Source: DAOUJI01 sp965219565
GTDB taxonomy: Bacteria; Chloroflexota; Dehalococcoidia; Lucifugimonadales; JAGWBF01
Length of the DNA: 64,000 nt
Reading direction: 5' to 3'
NCBI GenBank assembly: GCA_965219565.1
Contig: OZ244780.1
Coordinates: forward strand, 2,108,001-2,172,000
Position numbers and translations under genes: made by a program. Each line of letters begins with the position of its first letter. Position 1 is the stretch's first letter. The notes below the pieces were generated by a model that saw only the letters and a program-made list of their open reading frames with translations, was not told the DNA's origin and searched no databases. This document shows, in pieces, positions 50,494 to 59,825 of the stretch.

Positions 50494-51747
50494 TCAGACA
50501 ATTCCCGCCTCGGTGAGCATGGCCAACCGTTCTTTGGTCAATCCAAGCTCGCCGCAGTAGACCTCGACGTTATGTTCGCCGATAAGGGGAGCCCTTCTAG
50601 AGATCCGCCAAGGCGACCCGTTGTATATGGCAGCCGGGCCAGGGTATGTAAAGTTTCTGCCAAGTTCCGGGTGCTCCACATCAATGTAGAACCCGCGGTC
50701 CTCCAGGTGTCCGTCCTCGGAGATTTCATCCATTGTCCGTATCGAACCCCAGGGCAGCCCCATCTTCTGGCTGCCGTGATAGGCTTCATCGGAAGGCAGG
50801 CTGGAGATGAACCGCTCGATAAGGTCGTTGACGTGGGCCTCGTTCGAGGATATGCCTTGCTGGTTACTGTATTGCTCGTCCAACAGGTCGTCCGCCAAAC
50901 CGTGCTCTTCCATCCACTCCGCCAGGTTCCGGAGTCTGGCGGGATTCAGCCTGGAGCGGGTGGTGTTGATCCAGCCGCCGTCGCTGTTGGGAAGCATGAA
51001 CTTGGGCGTCACCACCGGCTGGGCGTGTCTGCCCGTCTGCCGTATGGCGCCACGTCCAGTGTACAGGTACACGTCTACCGCCGCCTCCGTGGTGAGGGCG
51101 CAGGCGTCGTGGATGGAGGCGTCAATGTATTGGCCTTCGCCTGTGGCATGGCGTTGGAATAGCGCCAGCATTATGCCCATGTAGGCGTAATGACAGCCGA
51201 TGTGGTAGGAGTTGCCGCCGCCCGGAGCTATAGGCGGGGCGTCGGGCACGTCGTCCTCATCGTAGCCGCAAGAAGCCATCTGACCGCCCGCCGCCAGGTG
51301 GGTCAAGTCCGTTGACGAGTAGTCCTTCCAGGGGCCGGTCTGCCCGAACGAGGTGATGGAACATACTATGAGCCTGGGATTTGCGGCCGCCAGTTCCTCG
51401 TAAGATAGACCCCACGAGGCCATGCGTCCAGGCTGGAAAGTCTCCAACACCACGTCCGCCGTGGAGGCCAACCGCTTGAACATCTCCCGCCCGTCCGCCG
51501 TTTCCAGGTCCAACGTCACGCCTCGCTTGGAGGTGTTGTAGTGCCAGAAGTAGAGGCTTCTTTCTGGATGGGCCACGTCGTCCAGGAACGGGCCGACGCG
51601 CCGGGTGTTCTGCCCGCCCGGCGGCTCGACCTTGATGACGTCGGCCCCCAGGTCGGCCATCATCTTGCCGCACCATTGGCCCTTCTCGTCGGAAAGTTCG
51701 AGGACTCGAAGCCCTGCGAGAGGCCCAGGCTGCTCGGATTCGGTCAT
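50494..51747 (-). CDS. Class III (CaiB/BaiF) CoA-transferase, second subunit of split pair
   Basis: 417 residues. LAGLRVLELSDEKGQWCGKM at the N-terminus, ADVIKVEPPGGQNTRRVGPF, FWHYNTSKRGVTLDLETADG and a conserved C-terminal RAPLIGEHNVEVYCGELGL. It is nearly parallel to the C-terminal half of the fused protein at 47807-50470. Start ATG 51747 overlaps the stop of the partner gene (ATGA). It probably forms a heteromer with the partner. Confidence 0.88.
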   Translation of the reverse strand: MTESEQPGPLAGLRVLELSDEKGQWCGKMMADLGADVIKVEPPGGQNTRRVGPFLDDVAHPERSLYFWHYNTSKRGVTLDLETADGREMFKRLASTADVVLETFQPGRMASWGLSYEELAAANPRLIVCSITSFGQTGPWKDYSSTDLTHLAAGGQMASCGYDEDDVPDAPPIAPGGGNSYHIGCHYAYMGIMLALFQRHATGEGQYIDASIHDACALTTEAAVDVYLYTGRGAIRQTGRHAQPVVTPKFMLPNSDGGWINTTRSRLNPARLRNLAEWMEEHGLADDLLDEQYSNQQGISSNEAHVNDLIERFISSLPSDEAYHGSQKMGLPWGSIRTMDEISEDGHLEDRGFYIDVEHPELGRNFTYPGPAAIYNGSPWRISRRAPLIGEHNVEVYCGELGLTKERLAMLTEAGIV

Positions 51748-53072
51748 GTCAGGGACGCCTCGATGTAAGGTTGTTTCTCCATCTCCAGGGGCCAGAAAGT
51801 GCCGTCTTCAAACCCCTCCCGCACCTCGTCGGCGGTCATGCCTAGAATCTCCTCTGCAACCTGCCTGGTGTGTTCTCCAATGAGCGGCCCCGTGGTGTGA
51901 ACTGCCACATCGGACTTGGACATTTTGAAGGGGGCGTTCTGGTACTTTCCCGTTCCTATCACCGCGTGAGGAATTTCGTTTATGAACCCGTGAGACCTCA
52001 GTTGGGGGTCATTGTCGACCCGGTCGCCGTTGCTCTGCACCGGCATGGCAGTGACTCCGTGGGCCTGGCACCTCTCCGCCAAATCATATTTCTCAAGGGT
52101 GAGCGTCCACTCCGCTATGTGGGCGTCCAATTCCTCCTGGTTGTCCAGCCGGGCCGAAAGGGTCGAGAACTTGCCGTTTGCGGCCCAATCAGGGCTGCCC
52201 ATCAACCCCACCAGCCGCTCCCACTCCTCGTCGGAGCCGCAAACGATGGTGCACCAGTCGTTGTAACCTCCGCCCTTGGTGCGGTACGCGTTGTGTGGGA
52301 CAGCCACCGGCCCACGATAGTTGTTGAGCAGCGGGGCGCCGGGCCAGACGGCCCTGTTGCCGGGGGGATACCCTTCCCGCTTGGAGGGCCTGCCGTTCAC
52401 GGTTTTGTCGAGAAAAGCGGCGCCCGACAGGGTTATTCCCGTAATCATCTGGGACAGGTCCACGTGCTGCCCCTTCCCGGTCTTATTTCGATGCTCCAAA
52501 GCCGTCAGGACGCAGATGGCTCCGTACATGCCACCGGTGTCGTCCATATAGGACCAGCCCCATCCCGCCGGAGGCGCGTCGGGAAGCCCCGACAGATAGG
52601 TCAGGCCGGAGAGCGCCTGGGCTGACGGACCCATAGTTCCATAGCTGTGGTTGCGGCCCGTATGCCCCAACCCGGCCATGGACACGTAGATGATGTCTTC
52701 CTTGATTTCTTTCAGGCCCTCGTAGTGCAGGCCCCACCTGTGCATGACCGTGGAGCTGAAGTTCTCCACCACAACGTCGGACTTGGAAACCAGCTTCCTG
52801 ATAAGCTCCTTGCCCTTGTCTGAACGTGTGTTCAGGGTGACCGACAGCTTGTTGGCGTTGGTGTCGGCAAAGAATCCTGCTGAATTGGGGCCAGGCTCGA
52901 CGCCGGGGGGAATGGAGTGGCGGTTTCCCCTGAGCGAGTCCATGTTCAGGGGCCACTCGATTTTCAAGACCTCAGCGCCAAAGGCTCCGAGCCACCTGTT
53001 GGCCCAAGGCCCGGCGCGCACCCAGGTGAAGTCAACTATTCTGATTCCTTCAAGGGGACGAGGCAGCGTCAA
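51744..53072 (-). CDS. Class III (CaiB/BaiF) CoA-transferase, first subunit of split pair
   Basis: 442 residues from TTG 53072 (GGAAG about seven bases upstream). LEGIRIVDFTWVRAGPWANR at the N-terminus, AEVLKIEWPLNMDSLRGNRH, VVVENFSSTVMHRWGLHYEG and a C-terminal LIGEHTRQVAEEILGM. It matches the N-terminal half of the fused protein residue by residue over long stretches. It is first of the three CoA-transferase genes in transcription order, and all three could be one transcript. Confidence 0.88.
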   Translation of the reverse strand: MTLPRPLEGIRIVDFTWVRAGPWANRWLGAFGAEVLKIEWPLNMDSLRGNRHSIPPGVEPGPNSAGFFADTNANKLSVTLNTRSDKGKELIRKLVSKSDVVVENFSSTVMHRWGLHYEGLKEIKEDIIYVSMAGLGHTGRNHSYGTMGPSAQALSGLTYLSGLPDAPPAGWGWSYMDDTGGMYGAICVLTALEHRNKTGKGQHVDLSQMITGITLSGAAFLDKTVNGRPSKREGYPPGNRAVWPGAPLLNNYRGPVAVPHNAYRTKGGGYNDWCTIVCGSDEEWERLVGLMGSPDWAANGKFSTLSARLDNQEELDAHIAEWTLTLEKYDLAERCQAHGVTAMPVQSNGDRVDNDPQLRSHGFINEIPHAVIGTGKYQNAPFKMSKSDVAVHTTGPLIGEHTRQVAEEILGMTADEVREGFEDGTFWPLEMEKQPYIEASLT

Positions 53073-53227
53073 AGTGTGCTTCCGTATGAATGAAAACTTT
53101 AGATGAACTTCAGTGAGCGGACTCCCGTTCGACCGCCAAGATTATAGATTAGGCCCCATACCCAGTCAACTCTAGCCGTTGACCCTGACAGGGAAGGGTG
53201 AGACCGGCTTTCCCAAAATCCGGGCAT

Positions 53228-53256
53228 TTGCCTAGACAATTCAAAGATGATACTAT
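53228..53256 (+). promoter_or_regulatory. Candidate promoter of the metal ABC importer
   Basis: TTGCCT at 53228-53233, a 17-base spacer and TACTAT at 53251-53256. A short dyad, TTGC-TAAT-GCAA (53260-53271), sits around the expected transcription start and could be an operator for a metal-responsive regulator. That last point is speculative. Confidence 0.45.
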
Positions 53257-53299
53257 GGATTGCTAATGCAACCCTTCGCATCTAACATCGTTAACAGAT

Positions 53300-54409
53300 A
53301 TGCCGCCTAGGGATGACAAGCTCCGACGCCGTCTTGCCAATAAACAGCCCGGAGGCACAAAAGCACAGTCCCACCGAAGACTCGCACAGGGGCTTATTGC
53401 CTTGCCGTTGCTCTTAGCGGCCGCTTTCACGGTTGTGTCTTGCGGCGGCGGCTCCTCGTCGACCGCCTCTCCGGCGGACGCCCCAGTACAACCCGGCGTC
53501 CTGACGGTGGCGGCCACGGTGTCTCCCATCACCAGCCTGGTGGAAAACATCGGCGGCCCCCGCATAAAGCTTCAGGGAATCGTTCCTGAAGGGATCAACT
53601 CCCACACCTTCCAGCCAGCTCCTTCAACGGCCAAGCTGCTGGCCGAGGCGGACCTGATTGTCGCCAACGGCCTTTTCCTGGAAGAACCCACAATAAAGAT
53701 GGCTCGCGCCAACAAGAAAGCCGACGCCGTAATATTGACCCTGGGCGACAAGGCTATTTCCAGGGGCGATTGGGTCTATGACTTCTCATTCCCGAAGTCC
53801 GAGGAGCATCCCAACCCCCATCTCTGGACGGCTCCTCACTTGGCGCTGCGATACGCCGAGTTAATCAAGGACGAGCTCGTGTTGCTGGACCCGTTCAACG
53901 CCGCTTATTACGAAGAGAACTATGGTAAGCTCAAGAAGCGAATCGAGGAACTGGACAGGAGAATCATGGAAGCCGTGGAGACCATTCCGCCAACGAACCG
54001 GAAGCTTCTGACCTACCACGATTCCTTCCCTTTCTTTGGCCCCAGGTACGGCCTGGAAATCATCGGCGCCGTCCAGCCCTCCGATTTCACCGAGCCGTCC
54101 GCCAGGGAGGTGGCCAGGTTGATCGACCAAGTCAGGGCCGCCGGAGTCCCGGCCATATTCGGCTCTGCGGTTTTCCCCAGTCCTGTGATGGAGCAGATAG
54201 CCAAAGAGGGCGGCGCTCAGTTCATTGACCGGCTCCGGGACGACGACCTTCCTGGAGAACCCGGAGATTCCATGCACACGTACATGGGTCTGATGGCCGA
54301 GGACGTGCGCATAATGGTGTCCGCCCTCGGAGGAAACGTCGAGGCTTTGGATGATTTCGACACTGGACCAGTCTTTGAAGGAGACAGCGGGGCCGTATAC
54401 CCCCAATAG
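53300..54409 (+). CDS. Metal ABC transporter substrate-binding lipoprotein (Zn/Mn, TroA family)
   Basis: 369 residues with a long basic N-terminus, a signal and a lipobox (FTVVSCGGG, Cys about 48). Cluster A-I metal-binding protein with likely ligands His in GINSHTFQPAPS, His in NPHLWTAPHLALRY, His in YHDSFPFFGPRYGL and Asp in a C-terminal RDDDLPGEPGDSMHTYMGLM segment. There is no His-rich loop of the ZnuA type. It delivers Zn2+ or Mn2+ to the permease encoded two genes downstream. The metal is undetermined. It lies 9 bases before the ATPase gene. Confidence 0.9.
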   Translation: MPPRDDKLRRRLANKQPGGTKAQSHRRLAQGLIALPLLLAAAFTVVSCGGGSSSTASPADAPVQPGVLTVAATVSPITSLVENIGGPRIKLQGIVPEGINSHTFQPAPSTAKLLAEADLIVANGLFLEEPTIKMARANKKADAVILTLGDKAISRGDWVYDFSFPKSEEHPNPHLWTAPHLALRYAELIKDELVLLDPFNAAYYEENYGKLKKRIEELDRRIMEAVETIPPTNRKLLTYHDSFPFFGPRYGLEIIGAVQPSDFTEPSAREVARLIDQVRAAGVPAIFGSAVFPSPVMEQIAKEGGAQFIDRLRDDDLPGEPGDSMHTYMGLMAEDVRIMVSALGGNVEALDDFDTGPVFEGDSGAVYPQ

Positions 54410-54418
54410 CAACGAATA

Positions 54419-55360
54419 ATGCTTCACCCTATAACTGAGGCTCATAGAGACGGTCCGCCCATAGTCGAGGTGACGGACTTGACCTGCGGATATGACGGCC
54501 AGGCCGTCTTGACCGACGTGAACATCAGCGTCATGGCCGGAGACTTTGTAGGGCTGCTGGGCCCCAGCGGCTCTGGCAAAACGACACTGCTGCGCGCCAT
54601 CCTCGGCGCCGTAGACGTGTACGGAGGTGAAGTCACAGTCGAAGGCGCTTCGACCTCCCGAAAACGGCCCAAGGTGGGTTACGTACCCCAGCTTGAGACC
54701 ATAGACTGGAACTTCCCTGTCACGGTCCGGGAAGCGGTCATGATGGGCCGGACCATGGAGAACGCGCCGTTCCCCTGGTTCAACAAGAGGGAGAAGAACC
54801 TGGCCCTGGAGATGCTTGAGCGGCTGGGCATAGCGGACCTGGCAGACCGCCACATAAGAGACCTGTCCGGGGGCCAGCAGCAGCGGGTCTTCTTGGCCCG
54901 GGCGCTGGTCAGCAGCCCCAGGCTTCTTCTAATGGACGAGCCGACGGCCGGGGTGGACATCAAGACCAGGGACGACGTGATGCACCTGCTCCACGAGCTG
55001 AACCACCACGGAGTCACCATCGTCATGACCACCCACGAGATAAACGCCGTAGCCGCACATCTGCCCTGGGTCGTGTGCATCAACGGCAGGCTCGTGGCCG
55101 AGGGGCCGCCGTCCCAAGTATTCACTCCCGCCACCTTCAAGATGACCTACGGCGCCGAGATGCCCGTCATCCAATACCAGGGAATGACCCTGGTGGGAGA
55201 ACTCCCCCACTTCGGCGGAGCCGACGCGGGCCGGAGCGGAGTGGACATAGAGCGCCACGTGCCCCACGAGCACAGGCGGGGAAGCCCTGAGGACAGAGAC
55301 CATCCCCATTCTAGAGACACTATAAGTTTGGACCAGAGACCCGGCGGCCCACATGCTTGA
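54419..55360 (+). CDS. Metal ABC transporter ATP-binding protein
   Basis: 313 residues. Walker A LLGPSGSGKTTLLRAIL, signature LSGGQQQRVFLARAL, Walker B LLLMDEPTAGVDIKTRD and H-loop VMTTHEINAVAAHLP. The sequence around GYVPQLETIDWNFPVTVREAV is typical of Mn/Zn importers. The C-terminal ~55 residues are a polar extension with no known domain. It overlaps the permease gene by eight bases. Confidence 0.9.
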   Translation: MLHPITEAHRDGPPIVEVTDLTCGYDGQAVLTDVNISVMAGDFVGLLGPSGSGKTTLLRAILGAVDVYGGEVTVEGASTSRKRPKVGYVPQLETIDWNFPVTVREAVMMGRTMENAPFPWFNKREKNLALEMLERLGIADLADRHIRDLSGGQQQRVFLARALVSSPRLLLMDEPTAGVDIKTRDDVMHLLHELNHHGVTIVMTTHEINAVAAHLPWVVCINGRLVAEGPPSQVFTPATFKMTYGAEMPVIQYQGMTLVGELPHFGGADAGRSGVDIERHVPHEHRRGSPEDRDHPHSRDTISLDQRPGGPHA

Positions 55361-56222
55361 TCCCTTCCAGTACGACTTCTTCGTTCGCGGTCTGATTTCC
55401 GCGACCCTCGTCGGGGGGCTGTGCGGCCTAATAGGCGTCTACATAGTGCTGCGCAGGATGTCCTATATCGGGCACGGACTCTCCCACGCCGTCTTCGGAG
55501 GCGCCGTGGTCAGCTACGTCATGTCCTTCAGCTTCCTTGCGGGCGCAATCATCTGGGGATTCCTGTCCGCCCTGCTCATCACCCTGGCCACGCGGAAGAG
55601 GCAGATAGGCGCCGACGCAGCCATAGGCATCATCACCACCGCCAGTTTCGCTCTGGGCATAGCTCTGATCAGCAGGTACAAGACCTTCACCCGAGACTTC
55701 GAAGCCGCCCTGTTCGGCGACATTGTCGGAGTGTCCCAGGGTGATCTGCTCGCAATCGCCGTCGTCACAGCCGCCACGCTGGTCATTGTGTTCTTAGGAT
55801 ACAAGCTCTTTCTGTTCTCGACCTTCGACCAGGATGTGGCGTCCTACTACGGCGTACCCACAGCCTGGGTGGACACCTTGTTCTCGCTGGTGCTCGCCGC
55901 CACCATAGTCGTCTCCATGCAGGTGCTGGGCGTAACGCTCATAGCCGCCGCAATAGTCATACCGCCGGTGGTGTCTCGCCTGTTGACGAACAGCTTCAGG
56001 AGCATGATCTTGCTTTCGACGGGAATAGGGGCGGCGTGCGGATTGGCGGGAATCTACATTAGCTGGTTCATAGACGTGTCGTCCGGGGCCAGCATCGTGC
56101 TGCTGTCGGCGCTCTTGTTCGTCGTCGTGCTGACGGTCACCAGCTTGAAAGAGCGCCTGGCTGGATATCGCGGCAAGGTCAAACGCCCAGCCGCCCCAGC
56201 GCCGTCAATCTCCGCGGACTGA
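55353..56222 (+). CDS. Metal ABC transporter permease (ZnuB/MntB family)
   Basis: 289 residues with about eight hydrophobic segments. Visible: FFVRGLISATLVGGLCGLIG, VLRRMSYIGHGLSHAVFGGA (the conserved cytoplasmic-loop segment contacting the ATPase) and LLVAAIVIPPVVSRLL-like IAAAIVIPPVVSRLLTNSF. It is the membrane channel of the importer. ATG 55353 lies inside the end of the ATPase gene. Confidence 0.9.
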   Translation: MLDPFQYDFFVRGLISATLVGGLCGLIGVYIVLRRMSYIGHGLSHAVFGGAVVSYVMSFSFLAGAIIWGFLSALLITLATRKRQIGADAAIGIITTASFALGIALISRYKTFTRDFEAALFGDIVGVSQGDLLAIAVVTAATLVIVFLGYKLFLFSTFDQDVASYYGVPTAWVDTLFSLVLAATIVVSMQVLGVTLIAAAIVIPPVVSRLLTNSFRSMILLSTGIGAACGLAGIYISWFIDVSSGASIVLLSALLFVVVLTVTSLKERLAGYRGKVKRPAAPAPSISAD

Positions 56223-56308
56223 CCCCGCCCCGGCTGTAGGCGCCGCCATTTGACCCCCGCACCGGAGGCCCGTAGAATTGCCGCAAACCCCTTGCTTGGA
56301 GGTTCGCG

Positions 56309-58135
56309 ATGGTCAGCCAAGGTTCCCGCAGAGGCAGCCCCGTCGACGTCATGGAAGCCGACCACGCAGGCCGGAAACCGGCCCAGTCCAGCCGTCCCGT
56401 GGTGTTGGGCACTCAGGGAATCGTTTCTTCCGGACATTGCCATACGTCCATGTCCGCCGCCCGAATGCTCCTGAGCGGCGGCAACGCATTCGACGCCGCC
56501 GTGGCGGCGGGCTTTGCGGCAGCAGTGGTGGAGCCTGCGGCGTCGTATACGCTGTGCTCCGAGGGAACTTTCATGGTCTACCATGCCCCCACAGGCCATG
56601 TGAGGGCGCTCAGCGGCCAGGGAGTCGCCCCAGGCGAAGCCACAATAGACCTATTTGAAAGCAAGGGGCTGGACAAGATTCCTACGGGCCCCGGCCCCAA
56701 CGCGGAGCTGTCTTTCACCATACCGGGTATCGTGGATGCCTTGTTATTAATGCTTGAAACCTACGGAACGAAAACTCTGGCGGAGACTCTGGAGCCCGCC
56801 CTGGAATACGCCCAGCAGGGCATGCCTATGTACGAGCGGCTCCGTGAAAGTCTCATGTCAACCGCGACCCAAGACCAGTTCCGCCTCTATCCGCCCGGAG
56901 GGCTGGACGTTTTCTACCAGGACGGAGAGGCGCCGGCTGTGGGGCAACCTTTGCGTCAACCTCAGCTTGCGGGTACTCTCCAGGCGCTTATAGACGCTGA
57001 GAGAGCATGTTCCGGCTCCAGAGCCGACGGAATCGCGGCGGCCAGGGAAGCCTTCTACCGGGGGCCCGTAGCCGAGACCATCGTCCAATGCGCACAAAGC
57101 GTCGGTGGACTCTTCAGCGCCGAGGACTTGGCGTCCTACCGAGCTTCCTTTGATGAACCCGTCAAGACCGACTTCATGGGATTCGAGGTATTCGGCCAGC
57201 CCACCTGGACTCAAGGGGCTGTACTGCTCCAAACCCTGAACATCCTGGAGGGCTACGACCTGAAGTCCATGGGCCACAATTCCGCCGACTACATCCACAC
57301 TGTCACCGAGTCGTTAAAGCTTGCTTTCGCCGACCGGGAACATTTCTACGGCGACCCGAAATTCTCAACTGTCCCCATAGACGGTCTGCTGTCCAAGGAG
57401 TACGCCAAGGCCCGCGCCGCCCTAATAGACGGGGCCAGAGCCATACCGGAGATGCCCGAGCCGGGAGACCCTTGGAAGTTCTCCGCCTTCACCGGAAACG
57501 GGGCGGGCCGCCCCGTCGCCATTCCTGCCGGTGGAACGGCGTCCAAAGACGACGAGCAAGGAACTACCCACTTCGCCGTGATTGACCGGGACGGAAACAT
57601 GGTTGCGGCAACGCCCAGCGGCGGAGTCTGGGGCAAGTCGGTGTACTTCCCGGAAATCGGCTGCGCGCTCAGCACCAGAAGCGAGATGTTTGTCCTGGAA
57701 CGGGGCCACCCCAACAGCCTGGAAGGCGGCAAACGCCCCCGCACCACTCTGGTCAACTACCTCGTGGCCAAGAACGGAGTCCCTTTTCTAACCGCAGGAT
57801 GCCCCGGAGGCGACGCCCAGGCCCAAGCCAACCTCCAACTTATTCTGAACTCCGTGTTGTTCGGCATGGACCCACAGGAGGCTGTGGAAGCGCCGCGTTT
57901 TGCAACTCAGACGTTGATTAACTCGTTCTACCCAAGAGTCTACTTGCCCGGCCAGCTCAACGTTGAGAAGGGCACGCCATCCGACGTGCAGGCCGAGCTT
58001 GAAAGGCGGGGCCACAGAATTACGGAGGTCAACGCCTCTGGAACAGGAGCTGTGGTGACCCGACGGGACCCCGAATCCGGCGCGATGGCTGCCGGCGCCG
58101 ACCCCCGACGAGACACCTACGCCATAGGATGGTAG
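56309..58135 (+). CDS. Gamma-glutamyltransferase family protein
   Basis: 608 residues, Ntn-hydrolase made as a self-cleaving precursor. The nucleophile Thr is at about residue 419 in DEQGTTHFAVIDRDGNMVAA. N-terminal GIVSSGHCHTSMSAARMLLS, GGNAFDAAVAAGFAAAVVEP and the C-terminal LEGGKRPRTTLVNYLV and GCPGGDAQAQANLQLILNSV are typical. There is no signal peptide, so it is probably cytoplasmic. Members cleave gamma-glutamyl amides or, in some branches, cephalosporin-like acyl chains; the substrate is not evident. Confidence 0.87.
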   Translation: MVSQGSRRGSPVDVMEADHAGRKPAQSSRPVVLGTQGIVSSGHCHTSMSAARMLLSGGNAFDAAVAAGFAAAVVEPAASYTLCSEGTFMVYHAPTGHVRALSGQGVAPGEATIDLFESKGLDKIPTGPGPNAELSFTIPGIVDALLLMLETYGTKTLAETLEPALEYAQQGMPMYERLRESLMSTATQDQFRLYPPGGLDVFYQDGEAPAVGQPLRQPQLAGTLQALIDAERACSGSRADGIAAAREAFYRGPVAETIVQCAQSVGGLFSAEDLASYRASFDEPVKTDFMGFEVFGQPTWTQGAVLLQTLNILEGYDLKSMGHNSADYIHTVTESLKLAFADREHFYGDPKFSTVPIDGLLSKEYAKARAALIDGARAIPEMPEPGDPWKFSAFTGNGAGRPVAIPAGGTASKDDEQGTTHFAVIDRDGNMVAATPSGGVWGKSVYFPEIGCALSTRSEMFVLERGHPNSLEGGKRPRTTLVNYLVAKNGVPFLTAGCPGGDAQAQANLQLILNSVLFGMDPQEAVEAPRFATQTLINSFYPRVYLPGQLNVEKGTPSDVQAELERRGHRITEVNASGTGAVVTRRDPESGAMAAGADPRRDTYAIGW

Positions 58136-58145
58136 GCCGGGCAGC

Positions 58146-58793
58146 CTAGACGCTGAGGTTCTTTAGAAAGAAGTCCGACGCTAGCCGGGACGCTTCCTTC
58201 TCCCACCCGGCCCAGAAGTGGTCTACGCCGGGGACGATTTCGCAGCTGACGTCAGGCCCCAAATCGCCAGCCTTGCTCCTTAGCTCCTCTTCGGGAGCGG
58301 CGTGGTCTTGGGAGCCGGATATAAATATCTTGGGGCGTTGGTCCGACGCGACGGTGGGAGAGTCCAGATGTCTTATGCCAGGCGACACCAACGCAAAGGC
58401 TTTCGCTCCCTCATATAGGCTGAAGTTCCCTAGCAGCACACCCGACCCAAAGGAGTATCCGGCCATTCCCAGCCGGTCCGGGTCGACCTTGTCGGCGCTT
58501 CCAAGTTCGTTCAGAGCGGCTAGGGCGTCCTGCGGTTCCATCTGTCCCGCAGTATGGCTTCCTCCGCTTCTGCCCACACCGCGAAAGTTGAACCGCAAAG
58601 CAGCCACGCCCCTTTCCATGAGGCCGTAGTAGACGGACCGCACCACGTTGTTGTTCATGTCGCCGCCATGAAGTGGGTGAGGGTGGCACACGACGACCCC
58701 GGGGAAGGGGCCGACTCCGTGGTCCGGCAGCCCCAACACTCCCTCCAGAACGACGCCGTCCGCGCTTGATTGCATCTCCACCGAAATTTCCAT
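58146..58793 (-). CDS. Alpha/beta hydrolase (dienelactone hydrolase-like)
   Basis: 215 residues. VVVCHPHPLHGGDMNNNVVR (residues ~34-53), LRFNFRGVGRSGGSHTAGQ, nucleophile elbow LGMAGYSFGSGVLLGNF (Ser about 119), acid IFISGSQDHAAPEEEL and His in VPGVDHFWAGWEKEA. This HPHPxxGG type is common and uncharacterised (KdsC-adjacent/YpfH-like esterases). It is convergent with the gamma-glutamyltransferase gene. Confidence 0.83.
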   Translation of the reverse strand: MEISVEMQSSADGVVLEGVLGLPDHGVGPFPGVVVCHPHPLHGGDMNNNVVRSVYYGLMERGVAALRFNFRGVGRSGGSHTAGQMEPQDALAALNELGSADKVDPDRLGMAGYSFGSGVLLGNFSLYEGAKAFALVSPGIRHLDSPTVASDQRPKIFISGSQDHAAPEEELRSKAGDLGPDVSCEIVPGVDHFWAGWEKEASRLASDFFLKNLSV

Positions 58794-59036
58794 GCTCTCA
58801 GTTCCTTTCTCAAAGCTGGCCGTCCCTTTGTCCGGACTTCGGGGGGACTGACAGTCATAGAGATTGTCAGCCTTGAACGAAAAGTCGGCAAAACTCGTTA
58901 AGACTGTTATTGAATGGGGATTGTAACATTGTTAGCTTTGAAAAATGGGGCATATGACGACCCCTTGGATCGTCATGACGACAGGGCGGAAGTGAGGAAC
59001 GGGACGATCGGATATGGGGCGCGTGATGGGGCTGTG

Positions 59037-59816
59037 ATGGACCCGATCCTAGTGAGGGTGAATGGGAGAGGCTGGAACATCGACTTCACCTTGGACGACA
59101 AGGTCGATTGCCATGTTCTAGTCGATTCCCTGCGCCATCATCTTTCCGGCAGCTCCGGATGGTTCAAAGGCTTCCCTGTCGCAGTGAACGTGGGAGCGAG
59201 GGCGACAAACCTCGACGACCTGAGAATGATACGGGACGTCATCGAGGGCGAGCACCACATTCCCATATCCAGGTTCGAGTTAGGCGACGCGGCGTCGCTT
59301 GAGTCGGCCCTTTCGGAGGGAGTGGGCGTCACCGTAAACCTGGGACTGAACGGCCACAGCCAGGACTCGCGAGACGCTTCCCTGTTCGCTCCTCAAGAAC
59401 CCAGCTCGAAAGTCCACTCTGACACGGAAGACTCGAAACCCGCCAAACCGGAACCGCTGGTCATCAAGTCGACATGCCGCTCCGGGCTGGCCGTGAGCCA
59501 CGACGGAGACCTAATCATACTTGGAGACGTGAACCCGGGCGCCGAGCTTGCGGCGGCCGGGGACATCGTGGTGGCGGGCGCCCTGCGAGGCGCGGCCCAC
59601 GCCGGATTCAACGATGTCGGCGCGTCCTCCTCTGTAATAGTCGCAGCGACCCTGGAGCCGCTGCTGCTCAGGATAGGAAACCACGTCAGGACGGAAGAAC
59701 CCAAAAAGAAGAAGCCCAAATCGCTGGCGAAGACCGCCGAGATCGCTTATGTCAAACGAGGGGGTTCCATTGCTGTGGAACCATTTACTAGCTGGCGTCG
59801 AAAGAACTCAGGGTAG
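59037..59816 (+). CDS. minC: Septum site-determining protein MinC
   Basis: Inhibitor of FtsZ ring assembly, activated by MinD. About 259 residues from ATG 59037. The frame is open to ATG 58914, but neither start has a strong ribosome site and the domain begins near ILVRVNGRGWNIDFTLDD. N-terminal FtsZ-inhibiting domain to about residue 110, a variable linker, then the C-terminal beta-helix: VIKSTCRSGLAVSHDGDLII, then LGDVNPGAELAAAGDIVVAG and ALRGAAHAG. Ten bases before minD. Confidence 0.87.
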   Translation: MDPILVRVNGRGWNIDFTLDDKVDCHVLVDSLRHHLSGSSGWFKGFPVAVNVGARATNLDDLRMIRDVIEGEHHIPISRFELGDAASLESALSEGVGVTVNLGLNGHSQDSRDASLFAPQEPSSKVHSDTEDSKPAKPEPLVIKSTCRSGLAVSHDGDLIILGDVNPGAELAAAGDIVVAGALRGAAHAGFNDVGASSSVIVAATLEPLLLRIGNHVRTEEPKKKKPKSLAKTAEIAYVKRGGSIAVEPFTSWRRKNSG

Positions 59817-59825
59817 GGAGGGGAT

